Source of the DNA: Bradyrhizobium sp. 21
Lineage (GTDB): Bacteria; Pseudomonadota; Alphaproteobacteria; Rhizobiales; Xanthobacteraceae
Direction: 5' to 3'
Length of the DNA stretch: 64,000 bases
Assembly (NCBI RefSeq): GCF_023073335.1
Contig: NZ_JADPJG010000002.1
Location: forward strand, 835,664 to 899,663
The notes beneath the pieces are model-generated. The model saw only the letters and a program-made list of their open reading frames with translations, had not been told where the DNA came from and searched no databases. The first letter of the stretch is position 1; each line of letters begins with the position of its first letter. Of this stretch, positions 44,554-53,800 are shown in pieces. The position numbers and the translations under genes are program-made.

Positions 44554-45503
44554 TGCGTACGGCGTTCATCGACATGCTCACGGCAGAGGCCGGGCGTGAC
44601 AAAAGCCTGTTTTTGCTGACGGCCGATCTCGGCTTTTCTGTTCTGGAGCGGTTTCGCGATGCGTGCCCGGATCGTTTTCTTAACGTCGGCATCGCCGAGC
44701 AGAACATGATCGGCGTCGCGGCGGGGCTGGCGCATTCCGGCTTCACCGTGTTCGCCTATTCGCTGGTGAATTTTGCCACCTTGCGCTGTTTCGAGCAGAT
44801 CCGGAACGACGTCTGCAATCACGACCTCCCGGTTCGGATCGTCGGCGTCGGAGGCGGCATGGTCTACAGCACGCAGGGCTACACCCACCACGGCCTCGAG
44901 GATATCGGGGTGATGCGGACCTTGCCCGGCATGGTCGTGCTCGCACCCGGCGATCCGCACGAGGCGGCCGAGGCGACGCGCCTGCTGTGCACCGACCGGC
45001 GCCCGGCCTATCTGCGGCTCGGCAAATCCGGTGAACGGCGCATCCACGCTTCCTCTGTGAATTTCGAGATCGGCCGCGCGATCACGGTGGCGGAAGGGCG
45101 TGACTGCACGTTGATCAGTACGGGCTGCATGCTCGCTTATGCCCTGGATATCGCTGATCGTCTGCGCGCCGATCATTCCGTGCACGCGCGCGTGCTGAGC
45201 ATGCACACCATCAAGCCGATCGATGTCGACGCGGTCACGGCTGCGGCCCGCGAGACCGGGGCGGTGATCACCGTGGAGGAGCATAGCGTCGGGAGTGGGC
45301 TCGGATCGGTGGTCGGCGATCTCATTGCAACGCACGGCCTCGGGCCCGTCGCATTCACCAAGTTCGGCACGCCGGACGGATACCGGAGCGGGGCCGGTAC
45401 GCACGATCACCTGCGCGGGTTGATGGGCAATCTGGAGGACGTCGTCATTGACCTCCTCAGACGGAAGGGCGCGACGCAACGCGGCACGCGGCTACTGCCG
45501 TGA
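44553..45503 (+). CDS. Transketolase, C-terminal subunit
   Basis: A 316-residue pyrimidine-binding and C-terminal half of a split transketolase. The catalytic Glu sits in NVGIAEQNMIGVAAGLA, and GGGMVYSTQGYTHHGLEDIG forms the His-containing active-site loop. It pairs with the subunit encoded immediately upstream (TGATG overlap). It is the last gene of the operon; the convergent AhpD-like gene ends 41 bp further. Substrate specificity cannot be read. DXS and pyruvate dehydrogenase E1 homologies are weaker. Confidence 0.92.
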   Translation: MRTAFIDMLTAEAGRDKSLFLLTADLGFSVLERFRDACPDRFLNVGIAEQNMIGVAAGLAHSGFTVFAYSLVNFATLRCFEQIRNDVCNHDLPVRIVGVGGGMVYSTQGYTHHGLEDIGVMRTLPGMVVLAPGDPHEAAEATRLLCTDRRPAYLRLGKSGERRIHASSVNFEIGRAITVAEGRDCTLISTGCMLAYALDIADRLRADHSVHARVLSMHTIKPIDVDAVTAAARETGAVITVEEHSVGSGLGSVVGDLIATHGLGPVAFTKFGTPDGYRSGAGTHDHLRGLMGNLEDVVIDLLRRKGATQRGTRLLP

Positions 45504-45544
45504 GGACGCCCCCGGCCTAATAGCGACCGTCACCGGGCGTTTGG

Positions 45545-46126
45545 TCACGTCTTCGGCAATCGTCCCATCAAATAAAACTCGTCGTTCGGGCGCATGCCGG
45601 TGAAATTCGCCAGCCGGTTCGACAATGCGAAGAAGGCGGAGATCGCGGCGATGTCCCAGATATCGTCGTCGCTGAAACCGTGCGGGGCAAGTTTGGCGAA
45701 ATCCTCTTCCGAGATGCGCTGCGCATCGGTCGAGACCTTCATCGCGAAATCCAGCATCGCCTTCTGCCGCGGCGTGATGTCGGCCTTGCGATAGTTCGTA
45801 GCGATCTGGTCGGCGATCAGCGGGTTCTTGGCGCGGATGCGCAGGATCGCGCCGTGCGCGATCACGCAATACTGGCATTGATTGGCCGCCGACGTCGCGA
45901 CCACGATCATCTCGCGCTCAGCCTTGGTCAGGCCGCCGTCCTTCTCCATCAGCGCGTCGTGATAGGCGAAGAAGGCGCGGAACTCGTCCGGGCGATAGGC
46001 GAGCGTCAAGAACACGTTCGGCACGAAGCCGCTCTTCTCCTGCACAGCGAGGAGACGTGTGCGGATGTCGTCGGGGAGCGTGTCGAGGGCGGGGGCGGCG
46101 AAGCGTTGCACGGCTGGCTTTTTCAT
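45545..46126 (-). CDS. Peroxidase-related AhpD/carboxymuconolactone-decarboxylase-fold protein
   Basis: A 193-residue member of the AhpD-like family, with the redox motif CQYCVIAHG preceded by LTKAEREMIVVATSAAN and the helix FFALSNRLANFTGM. It probably acts as a cytoplasmic alkylhydroperoxidase or disulfide reductase. The start was placed at ATG 46126 (MKKPAVQRFAAPALD). ATG 46156 would add a polar leader, and neither has a strong ribosome-binding site. It converges with the transketolase operon and appears monocistronic. Confidence 0.85.
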   Translation of the reverse strand: MKKPAVQRFAAPALDTLPDDIRTRLLAVQEKSGFVPNVFLTLAYRPDEFRAFFAYHDALMEKDGGLTKAEREMIVVATSAANQCQYCVIAHGAILRIRAKNPLIADQIATNYRKADITPRQKAMLDFAMKVSTDAQRISEEDFAKLAPHGFSDDDIWDIAAISAFFALSNRLANFTGMRPNDEFYLMGRLPKT

Positions 46127-46385
46127 GGGCTTGTTTTTTTTCGGATCGGGCGGCAAGCATAGTTGATGTGGGCGCGGCGCTCAACGTGCCCCTACGCTTG
46201 GCCATGGTCCTGAGCCGACACGACGATCGAAAAAGCCGCGCAGCCGCGGTGGGTTTCGTGGACACGATCGAGGCCCGGCCGCTCACACCGTCTCGCATTC
46301 CTCATCGTCGCGGTTGATTGTTTTTTCAAGGCGTCCTAGGGTTGAAGATATTGGGATAATTCATTTCGGTGTTGGGGGCGACGCC

Positions 46386-47372
46386 ATGCGACGATTGGCC
46401 GGGATTGCGGCATTGGCCTTTGCGGCTCTTTCGAGCGGATGCTCGATCTATCCGTTGCCGGAAGACGTCATGCCGTACAAGAGCGAGGAAATAGCGGCCG
46501 TAATCCGCTGCCAGGCTCGTGATGCGGTCCGCAATGTCATTCTTCAAAACATAGAAGCGGCAAAAAGCCCGATCCTCTATGAGCGAATGAACAAGCAGGA
46601 GCTTCTGGCTTGGCTGACGGGCAACACCGAGAATTTCCATAGTCTCAAATGGGATCGCTTCACGCCGGAGTTGAGAGGGCCATTCACGTTCTACAAGGAC
46701 ACCTCCATCAGCTACGACTTTACCATCGACACCACCGAGAAAAACGTGGCCGGGGTGAACCTCACTCTGTTGCGTCAATATTCCGGGAGCACCAATGCGG
46801 CCGGTCTGGTTGCATCGAATGATCGCACGCGTGAGGTGTCGCGGCATTTCAGGGCTTTCGACACCTTCGACAGCCTTGCCCGGCTCATGCCCGAAAGGGC
46901 CTGCAATCGCGCGCCGCGGACCGAGAACTACGTATTTCCTGCGGCTGGCCTGCTGAGGATCAACTCTCTGGTCAATTCATTTCTCATCGCAAATTCGTGG
47001 GAAAACCTTGCTGGCCCCGACAAGGAGTTCACGACCGCACAAATGGCGGACACACTCACATTCACCACCAAGTCTATTGGAAATTTTGATCCTTCGACGA
47101 CGGCTGATCCCATCATCGGGAAATGGGTGCCGTCGAGTGCCAGCCTGAACATCGACAATACCAGGCAGGACCTGCATACCATCATCATTCTGATCAGCTT
47201 GTCGCCTGACAAATCGGGATTGCCACAATTTGACGAGTTCGGACGCATCCTCGCGCCGGGCAAGGCAAGCGCGAAGGTCGCCGCTTCGGCTGCGCTCGAC
47301 AAGCAGAAGGATTTCAATACGCAGAGCGCGTTGACACGCTTCGGGACGGGTGTCGGACGCATAGGAAATTGA
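46386..47372 (+). CDS. Hypothetical lipoprotein
   Basis: A 328-residue protein with a lipoprotein signal peptide, MRRLAGIAALAFAALSSGCS, where the lipobox Cys19 would be acylated and the mature protein anchored in the envelope. The mature part has several hydrophilic beta-rich segments (YDFTIDTTEKNVAGVNLTLL) but no domain I recognise. Codon use is less GC-biased than the neighbours. The start is fixed by the signal peptide; an earlier in-frame opening at 46314 would bury it. A small gene follows 58 bp downstream. Confidence 0.75.
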   Translation: MRRLAGIAALAFAALSSGCSIYPLPEDVMPYKSEEIAAVIRCQARDAVRNVILQNIEAAKSPILYERMNKQELLAWLTGNTENFHSLKWDRFTPELRGPFTFYKDTSISYDFTIDTTEKNVAGVNLTLLRQYSGSTNAAGLVASNDRTREVSRHFRAFDTFDSLARLMPERACNRAPRTENYVFPAAGLLRINSLVNSFLIANSWENLAGPDKEFTTAQMADTLTFTTKSIGNFDPSTTADPIIGKWVPSSASLNIDNTRQDLHTIIILISLSPDKSGLPQFDEFGRILAPGKASAKVAASAALDKQKDFNTQSALTRFGTGVGRIGN

Positions 47373-47430
47373 GCGACGCTAAATCGCGTCTTTGTTTACC
47401 TCCGCATACTGTGGAATTGGAGAAGTCGAA

Positions 47431-47709
47431 ATGGCAAATCCAGCGCGTAAGACGACGAGGCGATTGCCTGTTAGGGGCATCTATGAGTATTTCGAGGCGT
47501 TGAAGAGGGCTGAAACGCTGGAGGCCTTTCTGGCCAAGTGTGACAAGGAAGGGCACAAGCTCGGTGTGCGCCCCGACCTCTTTGATCTGGGACACAAGCA
47601 CTTTCGAAGGTCCATGAAGGCAAAGGCGACCGGCCCCGGGGCAACGACACGGTCGGTCTCACCCGGTTCGGACTGTCCCGCGTGTCCGGACCCGCCGCTC
47701 AGCAAGTAG
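47431..47709 (+). CDS. Small hypothetical protein
   Basis: A 92-residue basic protein. MANPARKTTRRLPVRGIYEY leads to a helical YFEALKRAETLEAFLAKCDKE and a Gly/Pro/Ser-rich tail with CPACPDPP. TTGGAG stands eight bases before ATG 47431. It lies just downstream of the lipoprotein gene and ends 16 bp before the convergent HerA-like gene. No family is recognised; the tail may be non-conserved. Confidence 0.5.
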   Translation: MANPARKTTRRLPVRGIYEYFEALKRAETLEAFLAKCDKEGHKLGVRPDLFDLGHKHFRRSMKAKATGPGATTRSVSPGSDCPACPDPPLSK

Positions 47710-47725
47710 CTGTGGAACTGGCGCG

Positions 47726-49465
47726 CTACCGCAGCGGCTTCTTCAGCAGGGAGAAGCGGTCCGGGTCCAGTCCCAAGGACGGTTGCAACATCGGGGCCTC
47801 GACGTTGGAGAGCGTCTTTGCCGGCGGTGCCGAGAACACCGGGTCGTTCGGGACGTCGCGCTGCGAGGTGGCGCCGCGCCAGCGCTCGAGCACGGCGCCG
47901 ACGAAATGCATGTCGTGACCGGAGGTCACGGAGGGCACGCTGCTGATGGTGGCTTCGCCGCGCGGCAACTGATGCGGCGGCACTTCCTTGAAGCGCAGTC
48001 GCGTCGGCAGTGCGACGCCTTCGCCGAACGCCAGCACCTCGCGGGTGCCGAGCGAGGGGACGAACGAGAGCAGGTTCGCGGCCGCATCCGACACCGCGGC
48101 GCGCAGCAGCGCCTGGTCGCGTTCGTTGGCAAGACGCATCGTGAACAGCGTGTTGCACTGTGAGATGATGGTGGCGTCGAGCTCGGCCGGGCGTTGCGTG
48201 ATGAGGCCGAGATAGACGCCGTATTTGCGGCCTTCCTTGGCGATGCGCGACACCGCCTTGCGGGTCGGCCCGAAGCCAACATTGCGATCGGCGGAGGCGT
48301 AGCGATGGGCCTCTTCGCAGACGAACAGCATCGGCGAAACGCCGTCGCTCCACAGGCCGAAGTCGAAGGCCATGCGGCAGAGCACCGAGACGACGGAGTC
48401 GATGACCTCGGCCGGGAAGCCGGCGAGCTGCATCACCGTCATCGGCTTGCCGTTGGCCGGCAGGCGGAACAGATGGCTGATCACCTCGGCCATGGTGTCA
48501 CCGCCGACATTGGCGTTGTCGAACATGAAGGCGTAGCGCGGGTCGTTGCGGACCGCCTCGATGCGGGAGATCAGCTTGTGATAGATGATGCGCGAGGAGC
48601 GGTTTTCGAGCTTGCCCATGCGCTCGTCGATCAGCGAGATCAAATCGACCAGGCGGTAGGGAACCGGCGTGTCGACGGTGAAGCCGATCTGCTTGGGATC
48701 GATGCGCTTGAGGCCGAGGCGGTCGGCGTTCTGATATTGCGTGTAGATGCCCTTGGCGATCGGGATCACCTCGGCGAGCACGTCGAGCTCTTCGGGCACG
48801 CCGGCGCGGCCGCCGAACAGCACGTCGACGATTTCCTCGAAATTAAACAGCCAGAACGGCAGTTTCAGGTTGCGCGGGTTGAGCACCAGCGCGCGGTCGC
48901 CGAAGCAGCGGCCATATTCGTTGTGCACGTCGAGCAGGAAGATACGCAGGTTTGGCCGCGCTTTCAGGATCTCGTTGAGCAGCAGCGACACGCCGGTGGA
49001 TTTGCCGACGCCGGTCGATCCCAGCACCGCGAAATGCTTGGAGAGCATTTCCTCGATGTCGACATAGGCGACGACGGAGCTATCCTGCTGGAGGAAGCCG
49101 ACGTTGATCTGGTCGGAGCCGGTCGGCGCGTAGATCGTACGCAGCTCCTGGCTCGTGATCAGGTCGACCGAGTCACCGATGGTCGGATAGTTGGTGACGC
49201 CGCGCTGGAATTTGGCCTTGCCGGCGGCATTGAGGATTTCGCCGAGCAAATCGACCGAGGCGATCGCGATCAAATTGTCGCTGCTCGAGAGGTTCTCGCA
49301 GGACACCTCGGTGATCATGGCGACGATGATCGAACTGGCGCAGCGGATGCTGACGAACCGGCCGACGGTGGCCCGAACTTCCGAGACCGGCATCTGGCTT
49401 TCCGCCAGAAGCCCGACCCGGGCGAGCGATCCGCGAACCGAAATCACGCGTCCAAAGGCTGTCAC
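47726..49465 (-). CDS. HerA-like hexameric ATPase (DUF87)
   Basis: About 579 residues. An N-terminal HAS-barrel (TAFGRVISVRGSLARVGLL) is followed by a RecA/FtsK-superfamily motor with Walker A GSTGVGKST, DVHNEYGR, Walker B MLFVCEEAH and the arginine-finger region KEGRKYGVYLGLITQRP. HerA proteins translocate DNA, usually with the NurA nuclease, which is absent here; bacterial stand-alone forms have unknown partners. GTG 49465 was preferred to the upstream TTG 49489, but either is possible. The gene is isolated, with a long upstream region. Confidence 0.88.
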   Translation of the reverse strand: MTAFGRVISVRGSLARVGLLAESQMPVSEVRATVGRFVSIRCASSIIVAMITEVSCENLSSSDNLIAIASVDLLGEILNAAGKAKFQRGVTNYPTIGDSVDLITSQELRTIYAPTGSDQINVGFLQQDSSVVAYVDIEEMLSKHFAVLGSTGVGKSTGVSLLLNEILKARPNLRIFLLDVHNEYGRCFGDRALVLNPRNLKLPFWLFNFEEIVDVLFGGRAGVPEELDVLAEVIPIAKGIYTQYQNADRLGLKRIDPKQIGFTVDTPVPYRLVDLISLIDERMGKLENRSSRIIYHKLISRIEAVRNDPRYAFMFDNANVGGDTMAEVISHLFRLPANGKPMTVMQLAGFPAEVIDSVVSVLCRMAFDFGLWSDGVSPMLFVCEEAHRYASADRNVGFGPTRKAVSRIAKEGRKYGVYLGLITQRPAELDATIISQCNTLFTMRLANERDQALLRAAVSDAAANLLSFVPSLGTREVLAFGEGVALPTRLRFKEVPPHQLPRGEATISSVPSVTSGHDMHFVGAVLERWRGATSQRDVPNDPVFSAPPAKTLSNVEAPMLQPSLGLDPDRFSLLKKPLR

Positions 49466-49898
49466 GATGAATGTACCTGGCAGGAGCAAGGGCTTTGCCC
49501 CGGACTATGCCCGGCCGTCGCTGCACAAACGGTTAAACGGCAGAGGCGGGTGCTTCGTTAAATCCGCGACAATTCGGCTGGTTAATTTGTTCCCGGTGCA
49601 TACTTGTGGCCGGAAACGGCCGGAAAATGCTGCTTTTCTCGGCCGACTGGCCGAAATGCCCTTAAGGAAGATTTTACCATTCGGCCAGCCGGCGGGGCTT
49701 CCACGCGGGGCAAACCGGAAGGCACCGGACGGCGGAACGGAGGGTTTGATTTGTTGACGGGGCCTAATCATTTGTACATTAGTACAAATGAGTAGGTGGC
49801 CGGTGTCGCCGGGATGCGTGCGTGTGCATTGTCGTTGCGCTCCGTGTCCGATTGCGCGATCCGGTGACGGGGATCGCAGCCTTGCCTTGGAGGAAACC
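49466..49898. other. Divergent intergenic region between HerA-like ATPase and dioxygenase genes
   Basis: About 430 bp with no convincing gene. It contains GC-rich inverted sequence (GGCCGAAATG near 49650 against CATTCGGCC near 49680, with one base missing in one arm), a possible -35 TTGACG at 49754-49759 and a perfect dyad at 49769-49790. Confidence 0.6.
49769..49790. promoter_or_regulatory. Perfect dyad upstream of extradiol dioxygenase gene
   Basis: The arms CATTTGTAC (49769-49777) and GTACAAATG (49782-49790) are perfect inverted copies separated by four bases. A TTGACG lies 9 bp upstream, so the dyad overlaps the probable -10 region, a repressor-type placement. The TTTGT/ACAAA half-sites recall those near 54.9 kb, but the spacing differs. 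Confidence 0.65.
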
Positions 49899-50867
49899 AT
49901 GCAGCCCGAACCGATCCTCGATCTCGCTCATCTCGGCCACATGGAGCTGCTGACACCCAAGCCGGACGAGAGCCTGAAATTCTTCGTCGACGTGTTGGGC
50001 ATGACCGTCAGCGGACAAAAGGGCGAGTCGGTCTATCTGCGCGGCTGGGACGATTACGAGCGCTATTCGCTCAAGCTCACGGCGTCGAAGACATCAGGCA
50101 TGGAGCACATGGCGCTACGCGCGCGCAGCCAGCAGGCGCTGGAGCGCCGCGTCGCCGCGCTGAAGGGCTCCGGCTTCGACCTCGGCTGGATCGACGGCGA
50201 CATGGGGCAGGGGCCGACCTTCCGCTGCCGCGACCCTGATGGACACATCGTCGAGCTCTATTATGAGACCGAATGGTATCAGGCGCCGCCTGAGCTGAAG
50301 CCTGCACTGAAGAACCAGGCGCAGCGGTTCCCCGCGCGCGGCGTCAATGTCCGCCGCCTCGACCATCTCAACTGCCTCGCCACCGACATCAAGGCGAACC
50401 GCGAGTTTTTCGAGAATTATCTCGGCTGCCGCCTCACCGAGCAGATCGTCCTCAACGATGGGCGCGAAGCTGCGATGTGGCTCACCATGTCGAACAAGAG
50501 CTATGACTTCGCCTATTCGCTCGACCATTCCGGCACGCCCGGCCGCTTCCATCACGTCACCTACGCGCTCGACAGCCGCGAAGAGATTTTGCGCGCCGCC
50601 GACATCTTCCTGGAGAACGGCATCCACATCGAGACCGGTCCGCACAAGCACGCGATCCAGCAGACCTTCTTCCTCTATGTCTACGAACCCGGCGGCAACC
50701 GCGTCGAAGTCGCCAATGCCGGCGCGCGCCTCATCCTTGCGCCGGACTGGAAGCCGATCGTGTGGACGGAAGAGGAACGCAAGAAGGGGCAGGCGTGGGG
50801 CCTGAAGACGATCGAGTCCTTCCACACCCACGGCACGCCGCCGGTGGAGGCGAAGAAGCACGCTTAG
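49899..50867 (+). CDS. Type I extradiol ring-cleavage dioxygenase (catechol 2,3-dioxygenase-like)
   Basis: A 322-residue two-module VOC protein. The iron ligands fit His in RRLDHLNCLAT, His in RFHHVTYAL and Glu in GGNRVEVANAG; the N-terminal module begins LAHLGHMELLTPKPDESLKF. It would cleave an aromatic diol meta to the hydroxyls with Fe(II) and O2. ATG 49899 follows an excellent TTGGAGGA. Its stop overlaps that of the convergent nicotinate dehydrogenase large subunit. A catechol or a dihydroxy-heteroaromatic is possible. 2,5-dihydroxypyridine dioxygenases are of another fold, so it is not NicX. Confidence 0.88.
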   Translation: MQPEPILDLAHLGHMELLTPKPDESLKFFVDVLGMTVSGQKGESVYLRGWDDYERYSLKLTASKTSGMEHMALRARSQQALERRVAALKGSGFDLGWIDGDMGQGPTFRCRDPDGHIVELYYETEWYQAPPELKPALKNQAQRFPARGVNVRRLDHLNCLATDIKANREFFENYLGCRLTEQIVLNDGREAAMWLTMSNKSYDFAYSLDHSGTPGRFHHVTYALDSREEILRAADIFLENGIHIETGPHKHAIQQTFFLYVYEPGGNRVEVANAGARLILAPDWKPIVWTEEERKKGQAWGLKTIESFHTHGTPPVEAKKHA

Positions 50868-53800
50868 TGGGGTGAATTGCGCACGCGGGCGATCGTCTCA
50901 CGCACGCCGCTCCACGCCGGCTTGTCGGGGGCGAACTGCTTGCGCAGGAAGGTGACGAGCTCCCCGACCTGGGCATCGCTCATGCTGTTCTTGAATGCCG
51001 GCATGTAGCCGAGATCGCTCGACACCGGCTCGGCGATGCCGTGCAGGACGACTTGCACGAGATTGTCCGATGTCGCGCTGTGCAGATTGCTGTTGAGCGC
51101 GAGCGAGGGGCGGCTGCCGAACAGCGGCAGCCCGCCGACCTCGTGGCAGACGGCGCAGGCGCCCTGATAGAGCCGCGCTCCTGTGGAGGAAGCGACCGTG
51201 ACTTGCGTTGAAGCTTCGAGCCTGGCGGCGAGTGCGTCCTGCGTTGGCGTCGCGGTCGCGATATCGTTGAACGAGCGGAGATAGACGGCCATCGCGCGGA
51301 TGTCCTCGTCGGGCAGAGCCGCGAGGTCCCTGACGATTGGCGCCATCGGCCCGGCGGCGACGCCATGGTATCGCGAGTGGCCGGTGCGCAAATAGGCGAA
51401 AAGATCGTCCTCACTCCATGGGATCGGCGCATGCGAGAGTGAGGTCAGTGGCGGCGCCTCCCAGCCCTCGGCAAAGCCGCCGGCGAGATAGGCTTCGCGC
51501 TGCTCGGCGCCGAACGCATTGCGCGGCGAATGGCAGGCGCTGCAATGGCCGAGGCTCTCGACGAGATAGGCGCCGCGATTCCAAACCTCGGATCTGGCAG
51601 GATCAGGCTTGAACTCGCGCGTCTGATGAAACAGCGCGTTCCAGCCGGCGAGCAGCGGGCGGAGATTGAACGGGAAAGCGAGCGTATTCGCAGGCTGAGT
51701 CGCGCGCACCGCAGGCTGCGCCATCAGGTAGGCATAGAGCGCCTGCATGTCGGCGTCGCTGGTCTTGGCAAAGTGCGTGTAGGGGAAGGCGGGATAGAGC
51801 TGACGTCCGTCGCGATGCAGCCCGTCGCGCATCGCGCGCTCGAAGGCGGGATAGGACCAGGTGCCGATGCCGGTCTCGACGTCGGGCGTGATATTGGTGC
51901 TGTAGATCGTGCCGAATGGCGTCTGAAGCGCGCGGCCGCCGACGTTGAGCGCGCCGCCGATCGTGGTGTGGCACTCCGCGCAATTGCCGAGCGCCGCCAA
52001 TTGCTGGCCGCGGGCGATCGTCGCCGCGGAATAGACCGACGCATCAGGCCGCGCGATCGGCGCGATGGCGCGTCCCGGCAGCAGCGCTGCGCCGATGCCG
52101 ATCGCGGCGGTGCAGATGGTTGCAATCGTCGCGAAGATGCCGCTGCGCTTCGCGAAAGGATTCTGCCAAGCGCGCGAGGGAGACGCGGTGGCGGGTGCCG
52201 GCAGGGCTTGCGGCGCGGCGATTGTGTCGGCCTGCAAGCCCCTCAGGATGCGCTCCGGCGTAAACGGCGGCTCGCGAAAGCGCACGCCGGTGGCATCGAA
52301 GATGGCGTTGGCGATCGCGGCTGCGCTCGGCACAGACGCGGATTCGCCGACGCCGAGCGGCGGCTGGTCGGAGCGCGGCAGCAACAGGACGTCGATCTTG
52401 GGCACATCGGGGAAGGGGATGATCGGATAGGCGCCCCATTCCCGCGCCGCCACGGCGCCGCGCTCGAAAGAGACCTCCTCCATCAGCGCGCGGCTGGTGG
52501 ACTGGATGACGTTGCCGTGAATCTGGTGGCGCACGCCGTCCGGGTTGATCATCAGGCCGGAATCCTGGCCTGCGACCACGCGCGTGACGCTGACGTCGCC
52601 GGTGGTCTTGTTCACGGCGACGTCAGCTATCCAGGCGGACCACGCTGCGCCATAGCCCGGAAACTTGCTGTGGACATAGAGCGCATAGGCAAAGCCGCGC
52701 CCGTGCACGATGTCGCCGTCTTTCTCCTCGCGCACCGGCCGTGGCGTCCAGCCCGCGCGTTCTGCCACCGCGTTGACGAGATCCACGGCGCGCTGATCCC
52801 TGAGATAGCGCAGGCGGTATTCGATCGGATCGACGCCAGCCTCGGTCGCGGCCTCGTCAATAAAGGATTCATGCGCAAAGGTGTTCGGCAGCGCCGAGAC
52901 GCCGCGAAACCAGGACGCGCGCACGATCGGCGCCATGTCGTGGGCGACGACGCGCATGTGGTCGTAATCGTAAGGCGGGATCGCGGTGCGGTCGCCCATC
53001 TGGAGCACCTCGGGCTCCGGTGAGATCCGCCCCGTCAGCAACAGTGCCAGCGTGGGCGCCGCGTTCGAGGGGTAGCGCGTGGCGAGATCGTAACCGGCAA
53101 CGCCGCCGTCGGCGTTCAGGCCACCATTGACGTCGATGAGCTGCGCGGTGCCCTTCGGTTCCCAGGCGTGCTCCTGCTCCCGCGTCAACTGCACCCGCAC
53201 AGGCCGGCCGACCGCGCGCGAGAGCAACAGCGCGTCCGCGGTGACATCGTCGGCGCAGTTGCGGCCGTAGCAGCCGGCGGCCTCCAGCCTGATGACCTCG
53301 ATCTCGCTCTCGGGACGCTCGATCAGCAGCGACAGGTCTCGGCGCAGCAAATGCGGGTTCTGCGTGCCCGACCAGACGCGGATGTTACCGTCCCGGACGT
53401 CGGCGACCGCGCAGGACGGGCCGATCGAGGCATGCATCTGATACGGCCAGACGTAAGTACGCTGCATCGGCTTGGCTGCGCCGGCGATTGCCGCATCGAC
53501 GTCGCCCTTGTCGATCAGCGTGCGCGGCGTCGACGGATTGGCGCGCAATGCAGTCTCGACGTCGGCGAGATCGGTCAGATCAGGCGTCGGCTTCCAGCTC
53601 ACCGCGAGCTGCTCCGCCGCACGGATCGCGTTCTCCTCGCGCTCGGCAACCACGCCGACGAAATCGCCGATGCGTACGACGGCAACGAGGCCCGGAATGT
53701 CCCGCACCGAGGATTCGTCAACGGCGATCAGGCTGGTGCCGACGAACGGGCCGGCATCGACGCCGGCATAGGGCGGACGCACCACGCGGCCGTGCAGCAT

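Noticed and set aside
46057..46317. Small plus-strand frame of 86 codons upstream of the lipoprotein gene
   Set aside because: Largely antisense to the AhpD-like gene, Arg-rich and without a ribosome-binding site.
49191..49757. Possible 188-codon gene in the region upstream of the dioxygenase
   Set aside because: The first part is antisense to the HerA-like gene, and the rest lacks a ribosome-binding site or recognisable domain.
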